Origin: Pampus argenteus
Lineage: Eukaryota > Chordata > Actinopteri > Scombriformes > Stromateidae
Direction of reading: 5' to 3'
Length of the DNA stretch: 64,000 bases
NCBI GenBank assembly: GCA_036937835.1
Contig: CM072870.1
Coordinates: 3,618,501-3,682,500, forward strand
Below are positions 25,618 through 37,400 of the stretch, one piece after another. Position numbers and translations under genes: made by a program. The notes beneath the pieces were generated by a model. It did no database searches, was not told the origin of the DNA, and worked only from the letters and a program-made list of their open reading frames with translations. How positions within the stretch are numbered: position 1 is the stretch's first letter; every line of letters begins with the position of its first letter.

Positions 25618-25870
25618 ATCAAATCATATTTTATTTATATAGCCCAAAATCACAAAATCCATTTGTCTCAGAGGGCTTTACAATCTGTACAGGGAGTGAC
25701 ACCCTCTGTCCTTAGACCCTCGATTCTAGTGAGAAAAACTTGGCCACCAAAAAACCTTTTAACAGGGAAAAAGGTGGAAGAAACCTCAGGAAGAGCCACA
25801 GAGGAGGGATCCCTCTCCCAGGACGGACAGACGTGCAATGATGTCACATGTACAGAACAAATTTTAGTAC
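25617..25870 (-). mobile_element. Teleost non-LTR retroelement 3' end
   Basis: This is the common fish repeat with TTTATTTATATAGCCCAAAA, the GAGGGCTTTACAATCTGTAC block and CCCAGGACGGACAGACGTGC. On the minus strand it ends in a (GATTTG)-type tail at 25617-25630, as expected for a 3'-tailed, 5'-truncated retroposon. Assignment to a named LINE or SINE family is not made. Confidence 0.7.
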
Positions 25871-25933
25871 CAGAAGCTATATGAACAGTGCGTCACACAC
25901 ACACACACACACATATCCAAATAATCATATTCC

Positions 25934-26072
25934 AATATGATTTATTTCAATATGATCCAAATACTCATATTGAAATAAATAAATTAATATATTAATATAA
26001 ATATAATCAATATAAATATTTATTTATTTATTTCAATATGATTATTTGGATCATATTGAAATAAATCATATT
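25934..26072. repeat. 51-bp inverted repeat with 37-nt AT loop
   Basis: The arms 25934-25984 and 26022-26072 are reverse complements with a single mismatch. The loop is pure A/T-rich. It is either a fold-back miniature element or a cruciform-prone AT palindrome. The flanking CCAAATAATCATATT is also repeated in part. Confidence 0.8.
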
Positions 26073-26446
26073 GACATATGTTAATGTGTAGGGGTTTTGA
26101 CCCTCGCCCCTATAACCAATCAGAGAAGGCCAAAGTTGGGGTCGGGAGCTCAAAGCTTTTTTTACAACTTTATGCTGCAATGTTCATTAAGACAACTGCC
26201 ACAGTGAGTGTTTTCTTCGTTGGGTGTCAGGGAGGTGTGTTTCTTCTTCTTTAGTTACGCCTGATTGATAGAATATAGATATAACACAGCGTCTTTAAAG
26301 GCCTCTTGATGTGTCAGTACATCATTTAACATGAATGGTGTGGCCTCGTCCAACTTTCACCAACTTTTTACTGTGTTGACCTCATGCATGTCACTCTTTG
26401 CAAAGTGAATATAGCTAACCAGTGAAGACTGTCTTGATAGCAAACT

Positions 26447-26461
26447 GATTAATTATTAATC
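26447..26461. promoter_or_regulatory. HNF1-like palindrome upstream of slc5a9 exon 1
   Basis: GATTAATTATTAATC is a perfect dyad with a one-base centre. It matches the HNF1 consensus GTTAATNATTAAC except for one base per half-site. It lies about 50 bp before the probable first exon of slc5a9; SGLT-family genes are known HNF1 targets in gut and kidney. The second copy of exon 1 at 33 kb has no such site. Function is inferred. Confidence 0.5.
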
Positions 26462-26514
26462 TAACGGTTGACTCCACATATTTGTGTGTCTCTGTCAGGT
26501 TTACCAGCAGGATT

Positions 26515-26673
26515 AACTAACGCTGCTACACAGAGTCAGGAGAGCTCATCCAGAGGAGAAGCACTGGAGGACTTAGTGTCTATAAGAAGTCAACATGTCT
26601 GCCGGTCTCACTACAGGTCTGAACTTTCATTCGCTCACTTTTATGCTCGTATGTTTTGTGCACTACTGATTTA
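26515..26673 (+). repeat. slc5a9: slc5a9 first exon, copy A
   Basis: 5' UTR, ATG (26595), seven codons MSAGLTT and a GT donor at 26617, plus flanking intron. A near copy in the same orientation lies at 33027-33172. Copy A has the longer 5' UTR and the HNF1-like site upstream, so I take it as the ancestral first exon. Confidence 0.75.
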
Positions 26674-28442
26674 TAAGTAGCTTTATTTTATGGCACATAA
26701 AAAGCTGATTGCATGGACAGTTTCCCAGAGCATGTAAGACAGGAACAGGGGAAAGCCCAGAGACAAATTAGAAATGAGACAGATGTGTGTTATGACACAT
26801 AAAATGATAATTCAGGAACTCCAGCCTGAGCTGGAAAAAACACCTTTGCTTTGAAGGCCTGTGGTCCAAGGGGTATAATAAGGAAGTAGCGCAGCAGTTG
26901 CGCAATATATCTTTGGTGTCTGCAATATATCTTTGGTTCCCCTGTTGCTGCAGGGCACACATATCTGCATACACCTCTATTACATGGCTGAACCTTTAAA
27001 CCAGTATTTCAATCCAGAGGTTTCTATAAGCAGGAGTTTGGTCAGAGCAGACTGATGAACTGTGGTGCACAAGGCATTAAACATGTCGTGTGTGTGTGTG
27101 TGTGTGTGTGTGAGAGCACTATACACTATACACTGAGATGTACACATGTATAGTTTAGACAGTGAGTTTTCGGGCAATTACTTACTTTTGTTCCTCAGGC
27201 TCTTTACTTCAACACATTCAATTTGAAATAAAACAAGTAATAATACATTAAAAGACCAACTCTCAGCTTTATGTATCCTAGTAAAAAATAATACAATAAA
27301 TAATAATAATATATAACTAATTGCTTCATATGTTTGTGTCCAGACTGTTAAAGTGTATTAATATGGAACCATTTTTGTACTTATTACACTTAAGTATAGT
27401 ATTAAAGTTAAACCAAAGCACAACTTTAATTGCATTAAGTATACTTGACTGTGCTAAAATGGAACCATGTTAACCTTAAGGGACAGAAATGACCCACAAA
27501 CAACAGAGAAATTATTATTATTATTTTTTTTTTTAAGTTGGAATTTGATGACTTTTCCTAGAGTGACAACAACCTTTGTTCATATTTCCATAAAAGCTGT
27601 ACAACACCAAGGTACAAAGATTGCCTTAGGGTAATTTTTGAGCCGGCAATTATGAAATCATTTACACACCACAAAAATGGGGAATGCAGTCGGAGCCTAT
27701 AAAGGTGTTACAGATGACAGTAACCCCAGTTCTCTCTTTGCTGAAGCCAAGAGTGCACGTTTAATGGCCCCACAGGTCGTAGATGTTTCCAGATGTCCAG
27801 GAGGAAAACAAATATTTAGATGAGGAGGAGTAGAAGAAGAAGATAAGAAGATAAGAATACAACCCAGAGCACGATGCTTCATCTTCAGATGAAGAAGAAA
27901 TCTCCAAGCTGAAAGAGAGACAGCAAACTAACATCATAAGGATGACCCCAGTGCCCACAAGACACGTAGTTGCTACAACATTGTGTGAGACATGAGTGGT
28001 CTGTGATGCAAGATGCAAGTCCACACAAGGAAGCTGACCAGTGGAGAAGATGCTTGACGTGATAGATGTGACAATGTCAAATAATTCATCTCTCATGAAT
28101 TCAGCAAGCAGCTCCTGAAGAGGAAGATCATCATGGTTGGCGCAGTTAAAAAGAACAAGCCAGAGCAGAGAGATATACTTACCACCTTTCGTCAAACTCC
28201 AGATGACCACGGTTTGACAGTTTTACGACTTTGACCTTTGACCCCCCACATCCTCCCCCCTGCCAGACCCCTATACTGCTATTGGCTATGGGTACAGTGC
28301 TGACAGCCAATAGCGCACCTCCACACACACACACGCACCTTCACACACACACACACGCACACGCACCCCCCCCCCTCCCCCCCCCACACACACACGCACC
28401 TTCACACACGCACACGCACCCCACACACACACGCACACGCAC

Positions 28443-28496
<54 letters not shown>

Positions 28497-31400
28497 CAAT
28501 GGGTATGGAGAATAGGGGGGGGGGGAATGGGATATTCTAGAAGGTTCACAGACAGCCAGGCTACCCTCCAAGTTTTATGACTTTGTTTCCCCCTTCTCGT
28601 GTCCCCCCTTCCTGTGTCTTGTGTCTGAGCACACTGTGTGAGATGAGCCTCACACATCTCCCTCATAATAATATGTTTGCCTGTTATTAGCACACAGTCG
28701 ATTCCTACAAAGTTGTGGGAATGCGCAAGTGCGCATGTGCGCACGCAGATCATAATAAAATCTGTAAAACAACCAATGAGAGAAAGGAGGTGTGGAAAAC
28801 AGTTTGTACGATAAAAATGGGTGTGCGTCAGAGAGACGGTCAATGCCCTGGAGCAGATGTTCCACAAACTGTTGAACGTATTCCTCAGTGAATCCTTCAC
28901 TCATCAAAACAAGGATTCAAGGATTCAAGGATTCAAGGATTCAAGGATTTTTATTTGTCATTACAACACATGTAAACATGGGATGCAACAAAATTGGTTT
29001 CCCCTGGTCCTGGAGCAGCCCAATTATCCAAATATAAAATAAAATGAAAAATTAAAATAAAATAAAATAAAATATATATATACATATGTATATATAGAAC
29101 ATAAAATATAAAAGTAAAGGCAAATTTACATTTAAGAAAAAGTATATACAATGGATAGAAACAAATGTCAGGATGAATTGAGGCTCATATTGTGTCTCAA
29201 GCACCTGTCGTTTTACAGCAAACTTTCTTTTCTCTTGAGCAGACAGTTTGTGAGTGACAGATACATTTTGTAATGGAAACATGCATTTTCTCTCTGGATC
29301 ATGAGATGGTCTGCAGCTCATAGGGTACCGTACTGGATTCTTTTGATTTTTATGGCAACCTCTAGTTCATTCCTGAGTTCATCTAGATACTCTTCATCAG
29401 AGTCTTCAATGAGGAGCAGCACAGGAACACACTTCTGTGGATCCTTTTCTTCATATTCTCTCAGTGCAAGTGGTTTCTCAACTGGTGATGTGAGAAGGAA
29501 AAGGACCTGGAATGTCCCTTTTGGCTTTGTTTACAGATCAAAGACACAGATTCTCTCAGGAGAGTCATTTTTGTTTTGATCCAAGTCATTTCATCGCATG
29601 TAGTTTCATTTCCTTGGAAGTCAGTACGGCCATTACAAAAGATCCAGCTAGCTTGCTCAAACAGATTCAAGTTGCTTGTGAATTCTTTGATGTTTGTGTC
29701 ACTGGATACCCTATAGCTCTGCAAAAAATGCATGTTTGCAGCATGATGCTGAAGGTATTTACCCGATATTTTTGAGTCTGGGTCAAAGTCAAACACGCAG
29801 AAAATGTTCATGTTAAGCAGCCAGTCAATGTTGCAAAGGTCATCGGGTCTGACCTTGTTTGTGACAAGTATGAACCATTTCTCGTTTTCGATGAATCTCT
29901 TTCCATTAGTCATTAGCATTGTAAGTTTTCTCCCAAGGTCTTGGCACATCTCTGGAGCACTGAGAAACTGACATTTCTCAGCTTCTTCTCTTTGAACATC
30001 TCGATCTTTGACCCGCTGGTAAAAACCACCCACATCTTTGTCGATCACTTGCTCTGTTTTTGAACCCACCCTCCGCAAAATCACTTCTTTCTCAAACTCT
30101 ACTTTGGTGGTTTTCTCTTTGAAGTTTGGCAAACGAACTGCATACACCTTGCTCTTAACAATACTTATTGAAGGCACAATGTCAACTTCTACTACATACT
30201 TCTGTACTTTCTCGATCCACCACCTCAATGAACCTTGGTGGCCTCACATACTGGCGTACATGCTCTTTGTCAGAGGTAAAACACCTCTCAATGTAGTCCA
30301 AAGCATCTTTCTCATTTATTGGGATACCCACAATCTCACCATGCACATATCCTGTATCCTCCTTGCTGTCCATCACACCAAAGTGTATTGTTCCATTTGA
30401 TCTGATATTCATACAGCCAGTTGCAAACTTAAGAACTTCTTTAGCAAATTTAGCTCGGAGTCTTGTGCGATCCAAGGTAGCGGCTATAGCAAAAGACTTA
30501 AATTCATGGCATGGAGATATCAGATTAAAAGCACCTGATTCAGGCAGCAAGACCCTGTTCTTTACATACAGGAAGTCAATGCCTTCTTGATCAAATGGTC
30601 GTAGTTTGCAGTCTTCCTTTGAAGTCAGCACACACTGTTGTTTAGCTGTTTGTCTGTTCTCTAAGACATCCTGATCTCTTTCAGGAGTCTGTGTTGTGGG
30701 ACCTTCACATGCTGTAGGTAGACATTGGGCTGATTTCTGCTCCACCTCAGTTTGTTTGCTACTGGTAGGCTTTTTCTTCTCCTGAGACCTTTTCAGGGAG
30801 TTGAGGAGCTCATCTCTCTTTTGAATAATCAAATGAGCAGGCCCTGATTTCATGCAAATCTTTGTCTTCAAAAAGTCATCATTCAGTGAAAGAAGGATTT
30901 GTCCATCTACTTCTTCCTCATAGAGCTTCTTGATATACTGCTCCTTCACTCTAATAGATCTTAGCCAGGAGCTTACTTGAGATTCAGTTTAATCCTGGGG
31001 TGACTGCTCAAGTTCATCAGCTGTGTATTAAGACAAATCAGAAAAAAAAGCATTAAGTTTGATTGTAAATAATAAAATCAGAGAAGCACTATAGGTATAT
31101 TCACACATTTCAAGCATATTTGCTATTTTTAGATGAGTTTGAGATGAGTTTGATAGTGCTGACTACTTTAAATATATAATATATAATATAATATAAATAT
31201 TCCAAAATTTCAATTTTTTCAACGAATCTCATGAAAAGATTGAAACCAAGAGAGTATCTCAATACTTTGCAGCTTCCCTAAACACCTTTCATATTTTTTT
31301 ATTTGTTTTAAAAAATGTTTTTTATTACTAAGGTATTTTATGTGTGTGTGTGTGTTTTATGTGCTTGGCACTCTTACACAAGTGTTTCCAATTATTTGTC

Positions 31401-34400
31401 TGTTTAGACCTTTAGTCAGATATAAAAAGGGTGGAGCTATGCAGGGATGTCACCAAACTGTATAAGAATGATAAAAGGTTCAACTGTTAAGCTAGCTATC
31501 TATAGTCTACCTGTGTGGGTGGACTATAGATAGCTATCTATAGTCTACCTGTGTGGGTGGACTATAGATAGCTATAGTCCACCCACCGTGGTCATCTGGA
31601 GTTTGACGAAAGGTGGTAAGTATATCTCTCTGCTCTGGCTTGTTCTGCCAACCATGATGATCTTCCTCTTCAGGAGCTGCTTGCTGAATTCATGAGAGAT
31701 GAATTATTTGACATTGTCACATCTATCACGTCAAGCATCTTCTCCACTGGTCAGCATTCTTGTGTGGACTTGCATCTTGCATCACAGACCACTCATGTCT
31801 CACACAATGTTGTAGCAACTCTGTGTCTTGTGGGCACTGGGGTCATCCTTATGATGTTAGTTTGCTGTCTCTCTTTTTGCTTGGAGATTTCTTCTTCATC
31901 TGAAGATGAAGCATCGTGCTCTGGGTTGTATTCTTATCTTTTTATCTTCTTCTTCTACTCCTCCTCATCTAAATATTTGTTTTCCTCCTGGACATCTGGA
32001 AACATCTACGACCTGTGGGGCCATTAAACGTGCACTCTTGGCTTCAGCAAAGAGAGAACTGGGGTTACTGTCATCTGTAACACCTTTATAGGCTCCGACT
32101 GCATTCCCCATTTTTGTGGTGTGTAAATGATTTCATAATTGCCGGCTCAAAAATTACCCTATCAAAGTCGTAAAACTTGGAGGGTAGCCTGGAATGCTCT
32201 TTTTCTCATGGGACAAAACACTTTTTTGTTTTCTACAACATATCTGCTCTGTAAACCACATCTTTTCTGTTCTTTCAGAAATAAATCAAATGAAAGGGAG
32301 AAATTTATATTTTAAACTCTTTGATCTCATGATTGTGTTCCCTGGTTTGCATTATGTCATTGAAATACCATTCCATTAGATGGACTCCTTATTTCTATAC
32401 ATAAAATCTTGCATAAAACATGGTGTTCTGTCATAAGCAGTCCAGATGGTCACACTGAGCCTGATAGCATCCTGCCACACAGAACATGAGCCACAGACTC
32501 TGAACAATAACCCACATTAGTTTTCCCGCTAAAGTCTCCTTATCCAACTTACATACGTGGATATGTCTCGTCCTCTGTCCTTTTGTTGAATAAACCACCA
32601 AATAAACTTCACTTAGCAGGCTAGGAAGATAATTAGCTGCTCAGCTACACTACATTAAAGGGCATGTAAACACTTTCTCTCAACCCAACCAGTCAAGGCA
32701 GCAATGCCCATCTATAGCCCGGTTCTGCTCAAGATTTTCCTTACCACTGTTGTCTGTTATTGGGTCTCTTTAAACTAAAGAGTATGGTCTTTTGGGGAGG
32801 GGATTAGCTCGCATCTCTACTATTTACAGCTATTTTACAGATTTTATTATTATTATTTTTCTACAACATGTGCATGTGTGGAGGTGCGCTATTGGCTGTC
32901 AGCACTGTACCCATAGCCAATAGCAGTACAGGGGTCTGGCAGGGGGGAGGATGTGGGGGGTCAAAGGTCAAAGTCGTAAAACTGTCAAACCGTGGTCATC
33001 TGGAGTTTGACGAAAGGTGGTAAGTATAGCAGGATTAAGTAACGCTGCTACACAGAGTCAGGAGAGCTCACCGAGAATATTAGAAGTCAACATGTCTGCC
33101 GGTCTCACTACAGGTCTGAACTTTCATTCGCTCACTTTTATGTTTGTATGTCTTGTGTACTACTGATTTATGGAGGATTTCCGTCAATATGGAATATGGA
33201 TAGATATGGATAAAAGCCACAATTCTATGACTTGATAACTGTTAGTCAAGACCTACGAGATATGTGAGAGACAAACTGATGGCCATAAGAGAGGTAACAC
33301 TGGACCTGAAGTAACAGCACATTTTTATTTTCATATCTGCAATGTAAATGTTTTTCATTGTTAATTTTATTGTGCATTGCTGTAATATAATTGATTCACG
33401 TGATTGTTTTTTTGTGACACATATACTAGTTACTGATCTATTTTTGTCAAAGTCACTGAGCTCTCTGGCAGTATGGCATCAAGACATGAGTGGTCTGTGA
33501 TGCAAGATGCAAGTCCACTTAAGGAAGCTGACCAGTGGAGAAGATGCTTGACGTGATAGATGTGACAATGTCATATAATTCATCTCTCATGAATTCAGCA
33601 AGCAGCTCCTGAAGAGGAAGATCATCATGGTTGGTGCAGTTAAAAAGAACAAGCCAGAGCTCCCCCCTGCACTGCTTGTAACAAGAGAGGAGAGATTCTT
33701 GTTTTTCTTCCTAGAGAAGAAGAGAGAAGAAGATCAGTGAGATGAGTGAAGACAGCCATCATCCTGGACTACGGCCACAATAAAGAAGACATTGGACAAC
33801 CTGGACATGGTGATCAGAACTCACATCTGCAGGAGGATGACACACTGGTCATCTTCCATACCATCACTGATGTGTCCTCACACAATCAACCTTTGACCTG
33901 GATGTGTGATAGGCGGAACAAGAAGAGAATGGAGCAGCTGGGAAAGGCATTTGTAACCTTACACTTTTAAAGTGTGTGGAAGCTGTTCAGGGGGCTGAAT
34001 CTTGTCCTGGTAAGAGGAGGAGATACCAAATCTGCCCCCCAAAGAAGGACTGTAAAACAAATACTGCACATGTGAGATATGCATCTGCAAAGTCCATGCA
34101 CACAGTTCTACATGTGCTAATTAGAGTTAATTGATTTATATTCACATATAGTCACATTTCTGTTTCATATCTATTATCTTCAGGGGTGGAAAGTAACGAA
34201 GTACATTACTCGCGTTACTGTAATTGAGTAGCTTTTTTGTGTACTTGTACTTTTTCAAGTACTTTTTGAAAAGTGTAATTTTACTTTTACTTAAGTATGT
34301 TTTCTTTTAAGTAATGTACTTTTGTACATTTTTCATCACAAGCGTTACTAAGTAAAAAAAAAAAAAAAAAAGGAAAGGAAAAAACCAGAATCGGGGAGCC

Positions 34401-37400
34401 GCATTCTGCTCAACTCGTTTCCGCACATAATAAAACTTGCTCTGAAGCTCAACACTGGCCTGCCTGTCAGCTGCCTGCTGTACTTGAGTATAATATTTTA
34501 GTACTCTTTCCACCTCTGATTATCTTTGTTTTGTTCTTATTTTCTTGTTGTCGTTTAGACACTTTGTGGGTGGGGGTAATGGTTCAAAAAATGGGAGAAG
34601 ACTAGTAATGCAAGAATATATGTAACATATGTATGTAATTATACCTTTGCATTTCCTTGCCCTGAAGCTAAAATGCCTCTGTAGACACCGGCAGTGATGT
34701 TAGTATTACATTGCTGTTACATGACACCTTTAAGGAAAGGTGTCATGTAACCAAATGTAATAATTTTATAAGAACATACTGACAACATATTAACAACACT
34801 TAAGGAACACAGGAAATGCTAATCCTTCAAAATAAAAGTCTGCCCTTTAATCTATATAGGATTCTTCCAGGGTGTACAATGCCCTGTTGATAATATCACA
34901 CTAGTACATGTGCTCACAATTCTGATTAAACGATTACTCAGACTATGATTTTCATATGATTTTTCATTCTGCACTGGCATCCTCTACTGTCTGATTTAGT
35001 GATAGCCTGTGTTTGAACTTTGTTTGTATTATTCTTATATTTCTTCTGCATGAGTAGATTTTTTTTTACACAGTTAGGTATGGTGTATTTGTTAAATAGA
35101 AGAAAAGTGAATTTCTATTCTGTACTTGGCATACAGGCAGCAGCTCCTCTGGATTCACCACTGCAGCACCTCCCAGCACGAGCGCCGGTGTGGAAGCTGC
35201 TGACATCGCTGTGGTTGTCGTCTACTTAATCTTTGTCATGGTAGTTGGAATCTGGGTAAGGCCTGGAAGTGGATCTAATCATTCGAGGCCGTAAAAAATA
35301 TTTTAATGTATGTACTGCATATACAATATCTTAGGTGAGCAGGTGTGTGTGATATTGTGTAATTCAGATTTAACCGACAAACGTTTGCTTTAAAAAAGTT
35401 ACAAACAGTTATGGGATTGTACATAGGTAATAAATATGGCTTCGCTTTATAAAAAGTATGTAATGTTGGTCTCCTACATTCTTCCCTGATTTAAATCAGG
35501 CCATGTTGGAACTTGCTGGTATATGGTAGCAAGTTCTAACTGGCCTGATATAAAACAGGGAAACATGTATGAGAGCAACTACTTGCTCAATCATCAAGTG
35601 CTGTGTAGATATTCTAAAACTTGCTCAGAGGTCATATTCTAAACCATGGATACACAAAATTAACCCTTTGTTTCTAGTAAGACAAGATAATGATAGTGTA
35701 TCAAATCCTGTTGGTAATTGCACATTTCTTTACATGCTAAATATGTTAATTATCATCATTTCTGTATAGCTAGTATAGGGACTTGTCTGCTGTTGCCTTT
35801 AATGAGCCAGTATGTGTTTAAATGCAGCCCAAAAGGAGCCCAAGTACTGTACAAATACATATGAAGAACATTATATGCAGTGAAGTTTAGCCTTCAGCTC
35901 ATGCAGAGGTACAACATATAGCAACGCACCAGAGTCTGAGACTGTTCAGTGTTGTTTTCTGTTCTTTTCAGTCATCAGTGCGAACCAATCGCAGCACTGT
36001 GGGAGGTTACTTCTTAGCCGGCCGCTCCATGACCTGGTGGCCTGTGAGTACCAAACGTCTGACCGGTGTGCATGATGATATTTTCTTCTCACCTCTGTGT
36101 TAATGTGCTATATATATTATATGCTGTATTGCTTAGTGTGCATAAGTTCAAAAGTGTCCAGTGTTCCGAGTAAATCTGACAATTTACTAATACATAGATG
36201 GATCAATAGTAGTGGGTTTCTTGTATAAAAGCAGCATCAATTAGCCTTTATTTTAGGTGTGTCAGGGCTCTGCTGCTTTTAATGGATCTGTTTAGCTTAT
36301 TCATATTAAAAAGCTAACAAGTTTCACTTCTCTATTAAGTGTTATGACCTCTTCCTGAAGCCCCTCTGTAAGCGAAAATGTGTCTCCTGTCTGGTCGATT
36401 CATAAATATCTGCTCTGTCTGAAAACATGGCAAGAAAATGATTACTGCTGAAAGCACCTGTGACAGCTTCTCTGTCTTCGTGGGTACTATCAGCACAGAG
36501 TAGACGGACCACAGCTTGTTGACAGCTTAAACACTTTATTTTAATACACCTCAAACATAAACACGGCAGCCGATCACAGGCGTGATGCTGTCGTCTGCCG
36601 TGTGTGTCTTTGTCTGTGTATTCTTCTCCGTGTCTTTGTCCGGGTGGCTTGGGTCGTGCTTCCCTGGTCATCCTTCCCTCTCCAGCACGCCACTATATCG
36701 GGAGGCGAGAGTGATCAACCACCTGGGAACCGGTGTGGCAATCACTCTCACCTGGCGCTGCTCTCCTGAGCCCTCCCCGCACCTCTCTCCCGCAGCTGAT
36801 GCACCACGCCCCCTCCACATATCCCCACCGCCCGATTTAGGCCGGGGAGCCGTCCGGCCTAACCTACTCCCCCCCGCCTCCCCCAAGGGAGCGGGAGCGG
36901 AAGTCTGCGCCTCGGCCTGCGGTGGAGTCACCGGAGGGGAATGGGCGCCTCCGCCCGACGCATCAGTCTGCAAGACAAAAGGGAGAGAGAAGTTAAGGGT
37001 GCGGAGAAAGGGGTTCCCCACAGAGAGCCTGCTTTACCCTCATCCCCCTCTCCTTTTCAAGTGGGGGTGAAGGGGACGAGGAGTCGTGTCTCCTCTCCCT
37101 CTCCTGGAAAGCGTCTCTGCTCCTCGCCCTCCTGGCTTCCAGTCTAGGAGGCAAAGGAGACAGGTTAGAGGAAGAGTCACTTCTGCTCCTCCAGCGCCTC
37201 CCTTTCTCCACGTCTCTGCTCCTCTCTTCCTCCCCGTCTCTATGACGTCCCTTGACAGCCGGGGAACGAGAGGCGGGAGACATGGAAGCTCGGGACAGGT
37301 GCGCGTCCCTCCCTCTGCCGTTTTCTTGTTGAGGCGGCGACGCCGGCCTCTTCTCCGTCTCCTTCCTTTAGTCTTTAATGGACCGGGGAAGGGCGCCGAA

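Noticed and set aside
28231..28900. His/Thr- and Cys/Val-rich ORFs
   Set aside because: They translate the CA-rich microsatellite.
33746..33970. 74-codon ORF after the third arm copy
   Set aside because: Not recognised and embedded in repeat-derived sequence. Kept only as a note.
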